37,413 nt of DNA from an uncultured Collinsella sp. (GTDB lineage: Bacteria; Actinomycetota; Coriobacteriia; Coriobacteriales; Coriobacteriaceae). The stretch covers positions 1-37,413 of the forward strand of contig UQTW01000025.1 of assembly GCA_900544115.1 (NCBI GenBank). Reading direction: 5' to 3'. Position 1 is the stretch's first letter; each line of letters starts with the position of its first letter. The position numbers and the translations under genes are program-made. This document shows, in pieces, positions 21,683 through 29,920 of this stretch. The notes beneath the pieces are model-generated. The model was not told where the DNA came from. It saw only the letters and a list, made by a program, of their open reading frames with translations, and searched no databases.

Positions 21683-24169
21683 ATGAGTATCAAGCGTTTG
21701 GCACTTTGCCGCAGTCAGGGCCGTCTGTTTGTGCTGCTTCGTTTTGCCGGTCAGGATGTCGCCGCGCTTATTGAGCGGGAGGGTTCTCAAGCGTTTGCCC
21801 ATGCGACGACGAGCGGTTCTTCTGTGCCGTCGCTGGCGTTCCCGGTCGATCATGGCCGTGTACTGGCGCTTTGCCCTTCCGTTTCCGATTACGAGCGCGA
21901 GCTCGCCGTCTTGGTGCTTCCCTTTTTGGACGGCTCTACGATTGACGTCACATTTGCATCCGGTGACCAAAGGTTGGGCTCCATTCGCCTCGATAGCCGC
22001 GTGGCCAAGCTGGAATCCAAGATTAACTACAAAGCTAAGCCTGCGCTGTGTGCGCTTATCCGCGATGCGCAGCGTGGCGAACACTGCGGCCTCTACGAGA
22101 TCGATGCCATTCGCTATTTGCCGGCAGACGCCGGCGCGGTGTGGCGCTATGAGGTTACCTGGGCGGGAGACCCCCAGTGCGCACCTGAGCTCCAGATCTT
22201 CGATACGCATATGAATGCCATCGATGTCACCGTGCATGTGTTCGAATCGCAGGTCAATGTGCCGCAGCAGAACGGATGCCGTGTCAATAAAACGTATCTG
22301 AGCGTAGAGATGCCTCAGGATATACGAGATTTTGTCGCGATTGTGAGCGATCCCACAGAGCGGATCCAGAACGGGTTTTGCGCTATGGATGGTCGCCTGT
22401 ACAACGGCATGGTCGACGATAGCTGGAACCGCATGAAGGACGCGCGTGCAGACGACGCAGCTTATCGGCGTTGGTTTGAGCAACATCGCGCAAAGCCGGC
22501 CGATTTGGTGTGCCAGCGTGTCGCTTCGGCGGCCTTTGCCTATAGGCCGCTTGTGAGCATTGTGGTGCCGTGCTACAAGACTGATCGGGTCTACCTGCGC
22601 GAGCTGCTGGACTCGGTGCTAGCCCAGAGCTATGACAACTGGGAATTGCTCCTTATGGACGCCTCGCCCGAATGGGACGCGGTGGCCGCCCTTGCGGCAG
22701 GCGCTCACGACGAGCGCGTTCGTCGCATCGAGCTTCCCGGCAACGGCGGCATTGTGCTCAACACCAACGCTGGTATTGAGCAAGCGACGGGCGACTACAT
22801 CGCGTTCTTGGACCACGATGACATCCTGGAACCGGACGCGTTATTCCACTATGTTGCCGCGCTGAACAAGGTTGCCGAGGGCGAGCGTCCCCAGGTCCTG
22901 TTCTGCGACGAGGACATGTTCCAGAAAACGGGGGAGTGGGGCCAGCCGGTCTTTAAGACGCGGCTCAACGTCGACCTGCTCTATAGCCATAACTGCGTGA
23001 CGCATTTTCTGATGGTGGAGAAGGCACTTATCGATCGCATTGGCATGTCTCCGGAAGATGTTGCGGGTGCCCAGGACTACGACCTGACGCTCCGCTGCCT
23101 TGCGGCGGGCGCACGGTTTGAACATGTTGCGCACGTGCTGTATCACTGGCGCGTGCATCCGGGATCGACCGCCGATGGTTCTGCCGATAGCAAGCCGTAT
23201 GCCATCGAGGCCGGGCGCCTTGCGCTGCAGCGCCACTTTGATTCGTTGGGCGTTCACGGGACGGTCGAGGAGACCGAGACGCCGTTTGTCTACCGCATGC
23301 GCTATGCGCTGCCGGAGCCTGCGCCGCTGGTGAGCATTGTGATTCCCACCAAGGATCACATTGAGACGCTCGACGCCTGTGTAATGTCGATCGCCCAGAG
23401 AGTCACGTATGCCAATTACGAGATTGTCTTGGTGGAGAACAACAGCGAAGCCCCGGAGACGTTTGCGTATTACGAAACCCTGCCAGAGCGCGTGGCTGCA
23501 GCATCTGAAGGCAAGGGCATCGCGCGCGTTGTGTACTGGCCGGGCGAGTTCAATTACTCTCAGATCATTAATTTTGGCGTGGAGCATGCCAAGGGCGATT
23601 ACCTTCTGCTGCTGAACAACGACACCGAGGTCATAAGCCCCTACTTTATCGAAGAGATGATGGGCTATATGCAGCGTCCCGATGCGGGCGTGGTGGGCGC
23701 CAAGCTCTACTTTGCCGATCATCTGGTGCAGCACGCGGGCATTGTGGTTGGCGTGCGTGGCGCACTTGCCCATGCCAACCAGGACTTCTCGGCAAAGCGC
23801 GAGGGCTATCTTGCCCGCGCTGTGCGCCCGGGCAACTTTAGCGCCGTAACGGGTGCCTGCCAGATGGTGCGACGCGACGTATTTGAGCGCGTCGGCGGCT
23901 ACAACGAGGAATTCGCCGTTGGCTTTAACGACGCAGACTATTGCCTGCGCGTATGGGAGGCGGGCTACCGCACCATCTATACGCCCTATGCCGAGCTGTA
24001 TCACTACGAGTTCACCTCGCGTGGCAGGGAAGAGGCCAACGAGGAAAAGCTGCGCCGCTGGAAGCGCGAGCAAGCGCTGTTCATGCAGCGCTGGCCTGAG
24101 TTTTTCTTGACGGGCGATCCATGGTTGGGGCCGAACCTATCTGCCGAGAGCGAGTACTTCTCGCTATAG
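21683..24169 (+). CDS. Large two-domain glycosyltransferase (GT2-GT2)
   Basis: The protein has 828 residues. An N-terminal domain of about 285 residues without clear homology is followed by two GT-A domains. The first runs from PLVSIVVPCYKTDRVYLREL, with LDHDDILEPDALF and AGAQDYDLTLRCLAAGA. The second runs from PLVSIVIPTKDHIETLDACV, with LVENNSE, LLLNNDTEVI, VTGACQMVRRDVFERVGGYN and GFNDADYCLRV. This architecture is typical of enzymes that assemble rhamnose-type wall polysaccharides or O-antigen chains, where two domains add alternating linkages. The ATG directly follows the preceding stop. The last 62 codons are repeated at 25564-25752. It ends the GT operon, and I see no strong terminator after it. 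Confidence 0.87.
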   Translation: MSIKRLALCRSQGRLFVLLRFAGQDVAALIEREGSQAFAHATTSGSSVPSLAFPVDHGRVLALCPSVSDYERELAVLVLPFLDGSTIDVTFASGDQRLGSIRLDSRVAKLESKINYKAKPALCALIRDAQRGEHCGLYEIDAIRYLPADAGAVWRYEVTWAGDPQCAPELQIFDTHMNAIDVTVHVFESQVNVPQQNGCRVNKTYLSVEMPQDIRDFVAIVSDPTERIQNGFCAMDGRLYNGMVDDSWNRMKDARADDAAYRRWFEQHRAKPADLVCQRVASAAFAYRPLVSIVVPCYKTDRVYLRELLDSVLAQSYDNWELLLMDASPEWDAVAALAAGAHDERVRRIELPGNGGIVLNTNAGIEQATGDYIAFLDHDDILEPDALFHYVAALNKVAEGERPQVLFCDEDMFQKTGEWGQPVFKTRLNVDLLYSHNCVTHFLMVEKALIDRIGMSPEDVAGAQDYDLTLRCLAAGARFEHVAHVLYHWRVHPGSTADGSADSKPYAIEAGRLALQRHFDSLGVHGTVEETETPFVYRMRYALPEPAPLVSIVIPTKDHIETLDACVMSIAQRVTYANYEIVLVENNSEAPETFAYYETLPERVAAASEGKGIARVVYWPGEFNYSQIINFGVEHAKGDYLLLLNNDTEVISPYFIEEMMGYMQRPDAGVVGAKLYFADHLVQHAGIVVGVRGALAHANQDFSAKREGYLARAVRPGNFSAVTGACQMVRRDVFERVGGYNEEFAVGFNDADYCLRVWEAGYRTIYTPYAELYHYEFTSRGREEANEEKLRRWKREQALFMQRWPEFFLTGDPWLGPNLSAESEYFSL

Positions 24170-24240
24170 TGCGAGGTGATGTGGAAATCCAGCATAGGGC
24201 GGCGGCGTGCCATGATGTATTTGCATGAGCGTCCGGCTGT

Positions 24241-24269
24241 TTATTAGGTATTTACAGTTAGGATAAAAT
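24241..24269 (+). promoter_or_regulatory. Candidate promoter of the Abi_2 gene
   Basis: TTATTA (24241-24246), 17 bp, TAAAAT (24264-24269), about 38 nt before the ATG at 24307. The sequence turns AT-rich here, which makes chance matches likelier. Confidence 0.4.
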
Positions 24270-24306
24270 TAGATTTGTTATTTCATCAAATACGCTGGAG
24301 AGCGCA

Positions 24307-25320
24307 ATGAATAGTCCTATTCGTCAACAAGATATGTGCGATCAAAAGCCTTGGCTTACTCCTCGGGAACAAGTCTCCCATCTTAAGAGCAAGGGTGTCC
24401 GTTTCCGCTATATGAGCGAGGCAGAGGCGGTCGAGTATCTGACGAAGAACAACAATTACTTTCGCTTGCGCTCGTACCGCACCGGATTTCCAAAGGTTTC
24501 TGATGGAAAACGCAAGGGTGAATATGTCAACTTAGATTTCAAGATGCTTGTTGACCTTTCGATTATTGATATGTTGCTTCGAAACGAGATGATTTCGCTC
24601 ACTCTTGATATTGAGCACTTCTGCAAAGTTGACTTGCTGGGCAGGATAGAGCAGCATGCCGAGGACGGTTACGAAATCGTTCAAGACTATTTAAGCGAGC
24701 AGGATACATTTGATAGCAAGGGGAATGTGACCAACTGGGTCAAAAAAGAGATTTCACGTTGTGAGTCGAGTGCCTATTCTGCAGGCATTCTTGCAAAATA
24801 CAGTGGTTTTAATATGCCTGTCTGGGCCTTTCTGGAAGTTATTACCTTTGGCGCCTTTAATTCATTCATTTTGTTTTGCGCCAAACGGTTTGACGATGAT
24901 GAGCTTCGCGATAGGTTTTATTTGCTTCGCGTGGCAAAAGATCTCCGCAACGCGTGTGCTCACAATAGTTGCATTCTTAATGGTCTTGCTTCGGGTGAGA
25001 ATGCCCGAAGGGCAAATAACGGTGTTATGAAGGCATTGAGCAAAATAGATGGGATTGGCTCTTATCAGCGTAAGGCAAGGATGAGCAATGAGCGAATACG
25101 CCAGATTGTCACAACGCTATATCTGCACAAAGAGGTGTCGTCTAAAGGCGTTATTAAGCACAAAGCACAATCGCTTTCCAAGTTTATTTCTAGGGCAAAT
25201 CGCAACATCAACTACTATAAAGGTGCGGAGGTCATAACTTCCTCCTTCTCGTTTTTGTCGAAAGTGATCGGCGCATGGTATTTCTGTGACGCTGAAGATA
25301 TGCCTTCTTGCGATTCCTAG
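24307..25320 (+). CDS. Abi_2-family abortive infection protein (AbiD/AbiF-like, HEPN)
   Basis: The protein has 337 residues. The N-terminus (LTPREQVSHLKSKGVRF...YLTKNNNYFRLRSYR) and the central DFKMLVDLSIIDMLLRNEM match Abi_2 proteins. The sequence LRNACAHNSCILNGL contains R214-x4-H219, the catalytic pattern of HEPN ribonucleases. Members of this family give phage resistance in Lactococcus by abortive infection and are thought to cut RNA on infection. The ATG at 24307 has GGAGAG upstream. Its lower GC content than the GT genes and its position between two copies of a GT 3' end point to acquisition by transfer. No separate antitoxin gene is apparent beside it. Confidence 0.83.
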   Translation: MNSPIRQQDMCDQKPWLTPREQVSHLKSKGVRFRYMSEAEAVEYLTKNNNYFRLRSYRTGFPKVSDGKRKGEYVNLDFKMLVDLSIIDMLLRNEMISLTLDIEHFCKVDLLGRIEQHAEDGYEIVQDYLSEQDTFDSKGNVTNWVKKEISRCESSAYSAGILAKYSGFNMPVWAFLEVITFGAFNSFILFCAKRFDDDELRDRFYLLRVAKDLRNACAHNSCILNGLASGENARRANNGVMKALSKIDGIGSYQRKARMSNERIRQIVTTLYLHKEVSSKGVIKHKAQSLSKFISRANRNINYYKGAEVITSSFSFLSKVIGAWYFCDAEDMPSCDS

Positions 25321-25563
25321 GCATCTGGTGCAAAATATTTCCCACTTCGAAAAGCGGTTCGGCCGTTTTGCAAGGGGGCTTCTCTTTATGGGACGCCCTC
25401 TATTTTTTTATGCCGCGCAAATCGGAAGATATTACGTTTTCGGCTACTGCTTTTTTCAATCCCCAACGGTTGTAGATCAATACCTACCGCTCGCACTTGT
25501 TGCTTAACAAATGGCGAGGTTGGTGGGCTAAGTTAGTGACAGTGTTTTGTTGGAGGAGGGCAA
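25321..25563. other. Intergenic region after the Abi_2 gene
   Basis: No gene is seen here. A hairpin AAAAGCGG-TTCG-GCCGTTTT (about 25350-25370) and a weak stem followed by a T7 run near 25407 probably end Abi_2 transcription. The right end holds GGAGGAGG, a strong ribosome site for the GT fragment. Confidence 0.4.
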
Positions 25564-25752
25564 ATGCCCTATGCCGAGCTGTGCCACTACGAGTTCACCT
25601 CGGGCGGCAGGGAAGAGGTCAATGAAGAAAAACTGCGCCGCTGGAAGCGCGAGCAGGCGCTGTTCATGCAGCGCTCGCCGGAGCTCTTCCTCAACGGTGA
25701 TCCGTGGTTGGGGCCGAACCTATCTGCCGAGAGCGAGTACTTCTCGCTTTAG
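25564..25752 (+). pseudogene. 3' fragment of a large GT2 gene
   Basis: These 62 codons match the end of the 828-residue GT gene (23983-24169, constant offset 1583, no indels), with a few substitutions such as YHY to CHY and RWPEFFL to RSPELFL. The homology starts abruptly at the ATG and extends about a dozen bases past the stop. It is therefore a remnant of a diverged second copy of the enzyme, not a fresh duplication. GGAGGAGG just before the ATG could allow the fragment to be translated as a small peptide, but it lacks any catalytic motif. Confidence 0.8.
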
Positions 25753-25857
25753 TGCGAAGTAATGCCAAGTTCCGGCAAAGTATCCTCAAGAGCTGCAAGA
25801 GCGGTGGGGTTCAAGTACTCCTCGTTCAAGCGGCTCTTATCATATCGAAAACGTGCG

Positions 25858-26307
25858 TCAGGAGTTCTCCCTTAGGCATTTTGCGGCTATAGGGACAAGG
25901 TCGAACATCGTGTGAACGACATCACCCGTGTTTGCAACGGTTGCCGTGAACTTGCCGTTTCCAAAATCCATCAGATGGTAGAGGTTGATTGTCAGATCAT
26001 GCTGTGCGGCGATTCTCAGAATCCAGTAAGCGCAATTGTCGCCACAGGTTGTGGCGTTGTATATGTTCTGAGGCATGAAGTGCATGAGCAGCAGCGTCTT
26101 GGTGCCTCCCGACAGCCTTTCAGGAGGGATGATGCCTAAGATCTTGGTGTTTATTGCGCCGGGTCCAACCACGCCGCCCTTATCAATGGATTTAATAATT
26201 CTCTGCGCAAAAGCATCTTGAAACCATTCGGGCGAATAGACGTTATCGAAGTAAACCGACGTATTATAGATAACGTTTTCCATATCACCATAGTGAATTG
26301 TTAGCAC
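25858..26307 (-). CDS. DUF4869 domain protein
   Basis: The protein has 149 residues. The pattern LTIHYGDMENVIYNTSVYFD, PPERLSGGTKTLLLMHFM, ATTCGDNCAYWILRIA and DLTINLYHLMDFG matches DUF4869 as I remember it. The start is GTG at 26307, with AAGGGG about 7 nt upstream; there is no signal peptide or membrane span. The function is unknown. The family is scattered in gut Firmicutes and Actinobacteria in accessory DNA, which fits its place next to an Abi_2 gene. A conserved Cys pair (CGDNC) could bind metal or be redox active. It reads away from the structured RNA at about 26490, so the two have divergent promoters. Confidence 0.72.
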   Translation of the reverse strand: MLTIHYGDMENVIYNTSVYFDNVYSPEWFQDAFAQRIIKSIDKGGVVGPGAINTKILGIIPPERLSGGTKTLLLMHFMPQNIYNATTCGDNCAYWILRIAAQHDLTINLYHLMDFGNGKFTATVANTGDVVHTMFDLVPIAAKCLRENS

Positions 26308-26455
26308 GCTGGCCCCTTCGACTTACTGGTTTAGCATTTGGTAAGATTGATTGTATCGCAGCGTATGAGACTTACGATATTTGCTGGTAACGCATGTGAT
26401 TGATAACTATTGATAAACAAGTCTTGTATTCAGTGCCTGTTTTGTTTGTCCGTGC

Positions 26456-26486
26456 TTGAACCCAAGTTGCTTTGAAGGCCTATATT
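26456..26486 (+). promoter_or_regulatory. Candidate promoter of the structured RNA
   Basis: TTGAAC (26456-26461), 19 bp, TATATT (26481-26486). Transcription would begin near 26493, just before the first hairpin. The spacer is longer than ideal. Confidence 0.4.
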
Positions 26487-26492
26487 TTAGAA

Positions 26493-26733
26493 AATAGTCC
26501 ACGAGCTAAGCTTCGTGTGGCGGCACGTAAAAGCTGTAGTGTGCTTGGGCAGGTAAAAAGTCCAAGACGATTAGATATCCGAGAGGATATCGAGCCCGCA
26601 CCGGGGAGATAAGGTGAGTCCGCGCCGGGGACTATAATTCCGGCGACAACTAGGTTTCCGTGAGGATGCCGCGGCTGACAGCCAGCAGAAAACCGCCTCT
26701 TTGATTATCAGCCGGGGTTATCTCGGCTTTTTT
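26493..26733 (+). ncRNA. Stand-alone structured RNA with intrinsic terminator (raiA-like?)
   Basis: About 240 nt with an ordered set of hairpins and no ORF: CACGAG/TTCGTG (26500-26517); CTTGGGC/GTCCAAG with an A-rich loop (26544-26566); GATATCC-GAGA-GGATATC (26574-26591); CGCCGGGG/TTCCGGCG (26623-26645); GGTTTCC-GTGA-GGATGCC (26653-26670); GGCT-GAC-AGCC (26673-26683). It ends in a terminator. Two loops are GNRA tetraloops. Local GC is higher than in the AT-rich flanks, as expected for folded RNA. No gene starts directly after it, so it is probably a free RNA rather than a leader. Size and context suggest the raiA motif RNA of Firmicutes and Actinobacteria, but I cannot confirm the family from memory. 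Confidence 0.7.
26710..26733 (+). terminator. Terminator of the structured RNA
   Basis: AGCCGGG / CTCGGCT, 7 bp with one G-T pair, 5-nt loop, then six T. Confidence 0.82.
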
Positions 26734-27405
26734 GATTGGGACGGTTGTTATATTGCTGAATCTTTAAGGGACGAAGATTGTTTTTCAAAGGCCCACGATG
26801 TGCATCTGGTCACTCATATCTTTTCGAGACGGTACGATAAGAAGCTATATGATTCTCTCTTGTTTAAAGATGGTGAGTTCGATGATTCCCAGATTCCAAG
26901 AACTATTAGGTCTCTCCTAGATCCCTCTCTTCTGCTCATTAGAAGATTCAAAGACGCGTGCGAGCGTTGCTTACTGGTGTTTGATTCATGAAGATCACGC
27001 TCTGCTTTTCTTGAATGCGTTAGCCAGGTTTCACTGTCGATGAAGCCCCAGACGCCTCTGATGCAAGCGAAACATTGGGGCATTTTGCTGTATTTCGCGG
27101 CTGTGTACATGCTTTCGTCGTCCGCCACGTGCTTAAACGAATTGCGTGTTTCAGTGGATTTTCGTGTCACTTGCACTTGCGCTGTTTGGGGCGCTGCCAA
27201 TTGCTTCAAAAACTAGAGCTAACACTGTGTCCATGGAAGGACGAAAAAACAAAAGTTTGCTGAGAATGTAACCTGCTTTTTATAAGAGCAGGTTTCTGTC
27301 TGCCTTTATAACAATTCCCGCGCTTCGAATAACTGGACTTCCGATGCAGAGGGGATTGTAAGATAATCTTCTCTTAGTAACATTATTTGTGACGGGGGAT
27401 TCGAT
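26734..27405. other. AT-rich region with decayed sequence
   Basis: There is no confident gene here. A 58-codon frame at 27040-27216 (MKPQTPLMQAKHWGILLYFA...) contains one membrane-like span and a Cys-containing tail. It lacks a ribosome site and may be a remnant of a membrane protein. The 96-codon frame at 26701-26991 starts inside the RNA terminator and is not believed. A hairpin AACCTGCT/AGCAGGTT lies at 27270-27294. Near 27355-27365 TTGTAAGATAAT could hold a -10 box for the amidase gene. Confidence 0.45.
27270..27297 (+). terminator. Possible terminator hairpin upstream of the amidase gene
   Basis: An 8-bp perfect stem AACCTGCT / AGCAGGTT with a 9-nt loop is followed by only three T. It would isolate the amidase gene from read-through. 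Confidence 0.45.
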
Positions 27406-29793
27406 ATGAAAAAGGCATTGCGTGCCTCAACAGCTTTTTCTCTTGCTGGTCTTTTGGCCATTTCACCCTTGATAGGTCCTGTGACTGCTGTCTACGCTGT
27501 GAGCAACGTCCCGTCTGCGGACGCTGCCGTGGACGTTGCGACTGCAGACGATGATGGCGTGGCCTCGCGTTATGCGGGTTCTGTCGATGTCGACGCTGCT
27601 GAGGATTCATCGCCGGCAACGAACGTTGACGAATTGGCTGATGAGGATTTTGGCGTTGATGTATCTGAGAACCATCAGCAGGCTGAACCGGTCGATTCCT
27701 CTTTCCAATATGTATATCTTGCCTACCCGAGTCTTCCCGGCGGGACTGATCAAGTTGTCGCCTTTGCTACTCCCGATGACGGCGACACCCTTGCTTCCGC
27801 AATGCTTAACTATGTAAGTGCCAATGGAGTACAGGGAACCACGGTTGCATCTGAATCAGCTGGTAATTCGGCTGCTTTTGTATTTGGCTCGACGTTGAAA
27901 TCCAATACTTATTTTTTGACTTCGATAACCTACGTTTTGCAGGGTGATGGCACTGAACATGTAGTGGATCTCTCTGACAGGAATTATTCGTTTACGGTTG
28001 TTGATAGCTCCGTGAGCTCCGAGGGCACTTCTGTTTACTATGCGGACGGCGATGGTAATGCCGTTGAGGCCCAGTCGATTCAACAGGCATTGGAATGCGC
28101 TGATTCGCCTGATGGCATATCTACCTACGCTGAGCGCTCCGCGCGCAATGTTGGGGTGATTGCACTTGATGCCGGTCATGGCGGAGTTGATTCCGGCGCG
28201 CAGGGAAATGGCAAGAGTGAAGCCGACCTTACCTGGAAGATCATGACAGCCTGCAAAAATAAACTTGAAGCTTACGGCTTTAAGATCGTTCTTGCGCGCG
28301 AGCAGTCTGGCTACTATCCCAGCAATGATTATCTTTATCGCGTACAGCGCTGCATTGATCAGGGCGCGCAGGCCTTTGTTAGCTTTCATATCAACTCTGG
28401 GTCTTCTGGAGCTCACGGCGCAGAAGTTTATGCTCCTACCGCAAATGGCACCGACTACACGCAGGTCTCTGTTGAGCTTGCCAACAAGGTCATGAACAAC
28501 CTTGCTGCTATGGGACTAACATGCCGCGGCGTATTTCAAATGGAGGTAGGCGACGAGTTCGCCGTTATCCGCTGCGCTCGCGAGCAGGGAATTCCAGGTA
28601 TTCTTATCGAACATGGCTTTATCTCGAATTACGGTGATGTGGTCAACTATTTCTCGGACGATGGTTGCCGCCGTCTTGGCGAGGCTGACGCTGCCGCAAT
28701 CATCGCGCAGTTCCCGCATCCCTACTCCGTCAATGGAATTTCCTTCTCGGAAGAACTGGGGCATGCGGGGTCAACGGTAAAAATCGGTGTAAATGTTAGC
28801 GGCAAGACTGATGGCCTTAGATATAAGTTTGTTTGGCATAGGGCTGGGTCTGATTGGAGTGATTCCAATTGGGGTGTAATCGGTCAAGACTTAACTTCGC
28901 CGTCGATTTCTTGGACCCTGCCCCAGGCTGGTGAATATGAGATCTATGCTGATGTCATTGACTCCAATGGGTATGTGACTAGCACTTCTAAATACAAAGT
29001 TGTTAATTGGTCTCTTGAGTCGCTCGAAGTCTCGGGCGACGCCCGCTGCGGCAAGCCGGTCAAGCTGCAGGCCAAGGTGTCCGGCGACGCCTCCGGCCTC
29101 AAGTACAAGTTCGTCTGGGAGAAGGGCGGCTGGGCCAAGTGGGGCGTCGCCCAGCAGCCCTCCGCTTCCTCCTCCTGCGAGTGGACCCCGACCGAGCCGG
29201 GCGAGTACACCGTCTACCTCGACGTGATCGACGGCTCCGCCGAGAGGCACCTGACCCGCAAGGTCACGGTGGAGGGTACTCCAATTATGGGAAGTCTGCA
29301 GACTTCAGTTGATGCTATGGTGAACTTATATGAATCAACAGGACATACATATCCCTCAGACGAATTTGTTTCAAAGGGAGCACCTACTATTCGTGATTTT
29401 TGTTCATTAATTGTTGAAGCCGCTGTTTCTGAAGGGGTTCGTCCGGAAGTTGTTTTTGCTCAGGCTATGCTTGAGACTGGATGGTTGCAATTTGGAGGTT
29501 CCGTAAAGCCGAATCAGTGCAATTTCGCCGGACTGGGCGCCGTCAATCAACAATCGGGAGGCGCTAGATTTGACGATGTATATCAGGGCTTGCTTGCCCA
29601 AGTCCAGCATCTTAAAGGATATGCTACTGGTGCGGCGTTGAATAACACTTGTGTGGATCCTCGATATGAAGTCCTTCAGTCTAAGGGTTTTCTCGGAGTT
29701 GCGCCATATTTGGAAGATTTAAACGGCCGCTGGGCTGTTCCGGGTGACACATATGGTCAGAATATTGCGCGCATTATTTCTTTAATTGGCTAA
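27406..29793 (+). CDS. Secreted autolysin: N-acetylmuramoyl-L-alanine amidase plus glucosaminidase
   Basis: The protein has 795 residues. A signal peptide (1-31, ending AVYAV) is followed by a variable region to about 245. The Amidase_3 domain (about 249-437) has zinc ligands His258 (ALDAGHGGVDSGA), Glu272 and His328 (SFHIN), and catalytic Glu402 (IEHGFISNYGD). Two W-rich repeats follow (about 446-534 and 538-624; YKFVW...NWGV and YKFVWEKGGWAKWGV). The C-terminal glucosaminidase domain (about 655-793) has AQAMLETGWLQFGG (likely Glu690) and NFAGLGAV. It should cut both the peptide-glycan bond and the glycan strand, in division or wall turnover. The second repeat (about 29031-29275) is strikingly GC-rich, 75% in a 60-bp sample against 38% just after it, so that module seems to come from elsewhere. 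GGGGGA precedes the ATG. Confidence 0.9.
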   Translation: MKKALRASTAFSLAGLLAISPLIGPVTAVYAVSNVPSADAAVDVATADDDGVASRYAGSVDVDAAEDSSPATNVDELADEDFGVDVSENHQQAEPVDSSFQYVYLAYPSLPGGTDQVVAFATPDDGDTLASAMLNYVSANGVQGTTVASESAGNSAAFVFGSTLKSNTYFLTSITYVLQGDGTEHVVDLSDRNYSFTVVDSSVSSEGTSVYYADGDGNAVEAQSIQQALECADSPDGISTYAERSARNVGVIALDAGHGGVDSGAQGNGKSEADLTWKIMTACKNKLEAYGFKIVLAREQSGYYPSNDYLYRVQRCIDQGAQAFVSFHINSGSSGAHGAEVYAPTANGTDYTQVSVELANKVMNNLAAMGLTCRGVFQMEVGDEFAVIRCAREQGIPGILIEHGFISNYGDVVNYFSDDGCRRLGEADAAAIIAQFPHPYSVNGISFSEELGHAGSTVKIGVNVSGKTDGLRYKFVWHRAGSDWSDSNWGVIGQDLTSPSISWTLPQAGEYEIYADVIDSNGYVTSTSKYKVVNWSLESLEVSGDARCGKPVKLQAKVSGDASGLKYKFVWEKGGWAKWGVAQQPSASSSCEWTPTEPGEYTVYLDVIDGSAERHLTRKVTVEGTPIMGSLQTSVDAMVNLYESTGHTYPSDEFVSKGAPTIRDFCSLIVEAAVSEGVRPEVVFAQAMLETGWLQFGGSVKPNQCNFAGLGAVNQQSGGARFDDVYQGLLAQVQHLKGYATGAALNNTCVDPRYEVLQSKGFLGVAPYLEDLNGRWAVPGDTYGQNIARIISLIG

Positions 29794-29811
29794 TATCAAT
29801 ATGAATTCTCT

Positions 29812-29840
29812 AGGTCGACTGCGCTGGTTGTAGTCGACCT
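29812..29840 (+). terminator. Hairpin after the autolysin gene
   Basis: A perfect 9-bp inverted repeat AGGTCGACT / AGTCGACCT with an 11-nt loop lies 19 bp past the stop. There is no T-run, so termination would be weak. Confidence 0.45.
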
Positions 29841-29920
29841 TACTCGTATGGTAAATCTTGGCCTTAAATTGTTACTTGCTAGCAATATTATGTTGGAGTG
29901 AACTATCGGGGAGGTTCTAT

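Noticed and set aside
25762..25875. 37-codon ORF rich in Ser, Arg and Lys (MPSSGKVSSRAARAVG...)
   Set aside because: It slightly recalls small basic proteins of accessory regions, but it has no ribosome site and overlaps the end of the DUF4869 gene on the other strand.
26590..26700. Cobalamin-riboswitch-like string (GGTGAGTCC, then ACTATAA, then AGCCAGCAGA..ACCGCC)
   Set aside because: There is partial resemblance to the B12 core, but the order and pairing do not fit well. No gene, in particular no B12 gene, begins downstream, and the RNA has its own terminator. A covariance-model search would decide.
26701..26991. 96-codon plus-strand ORF
   Set aside because: It starts at a TTG inside the structured RNA, just before its terminator hairpin. 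It has no ribosome site and no family resemblance.
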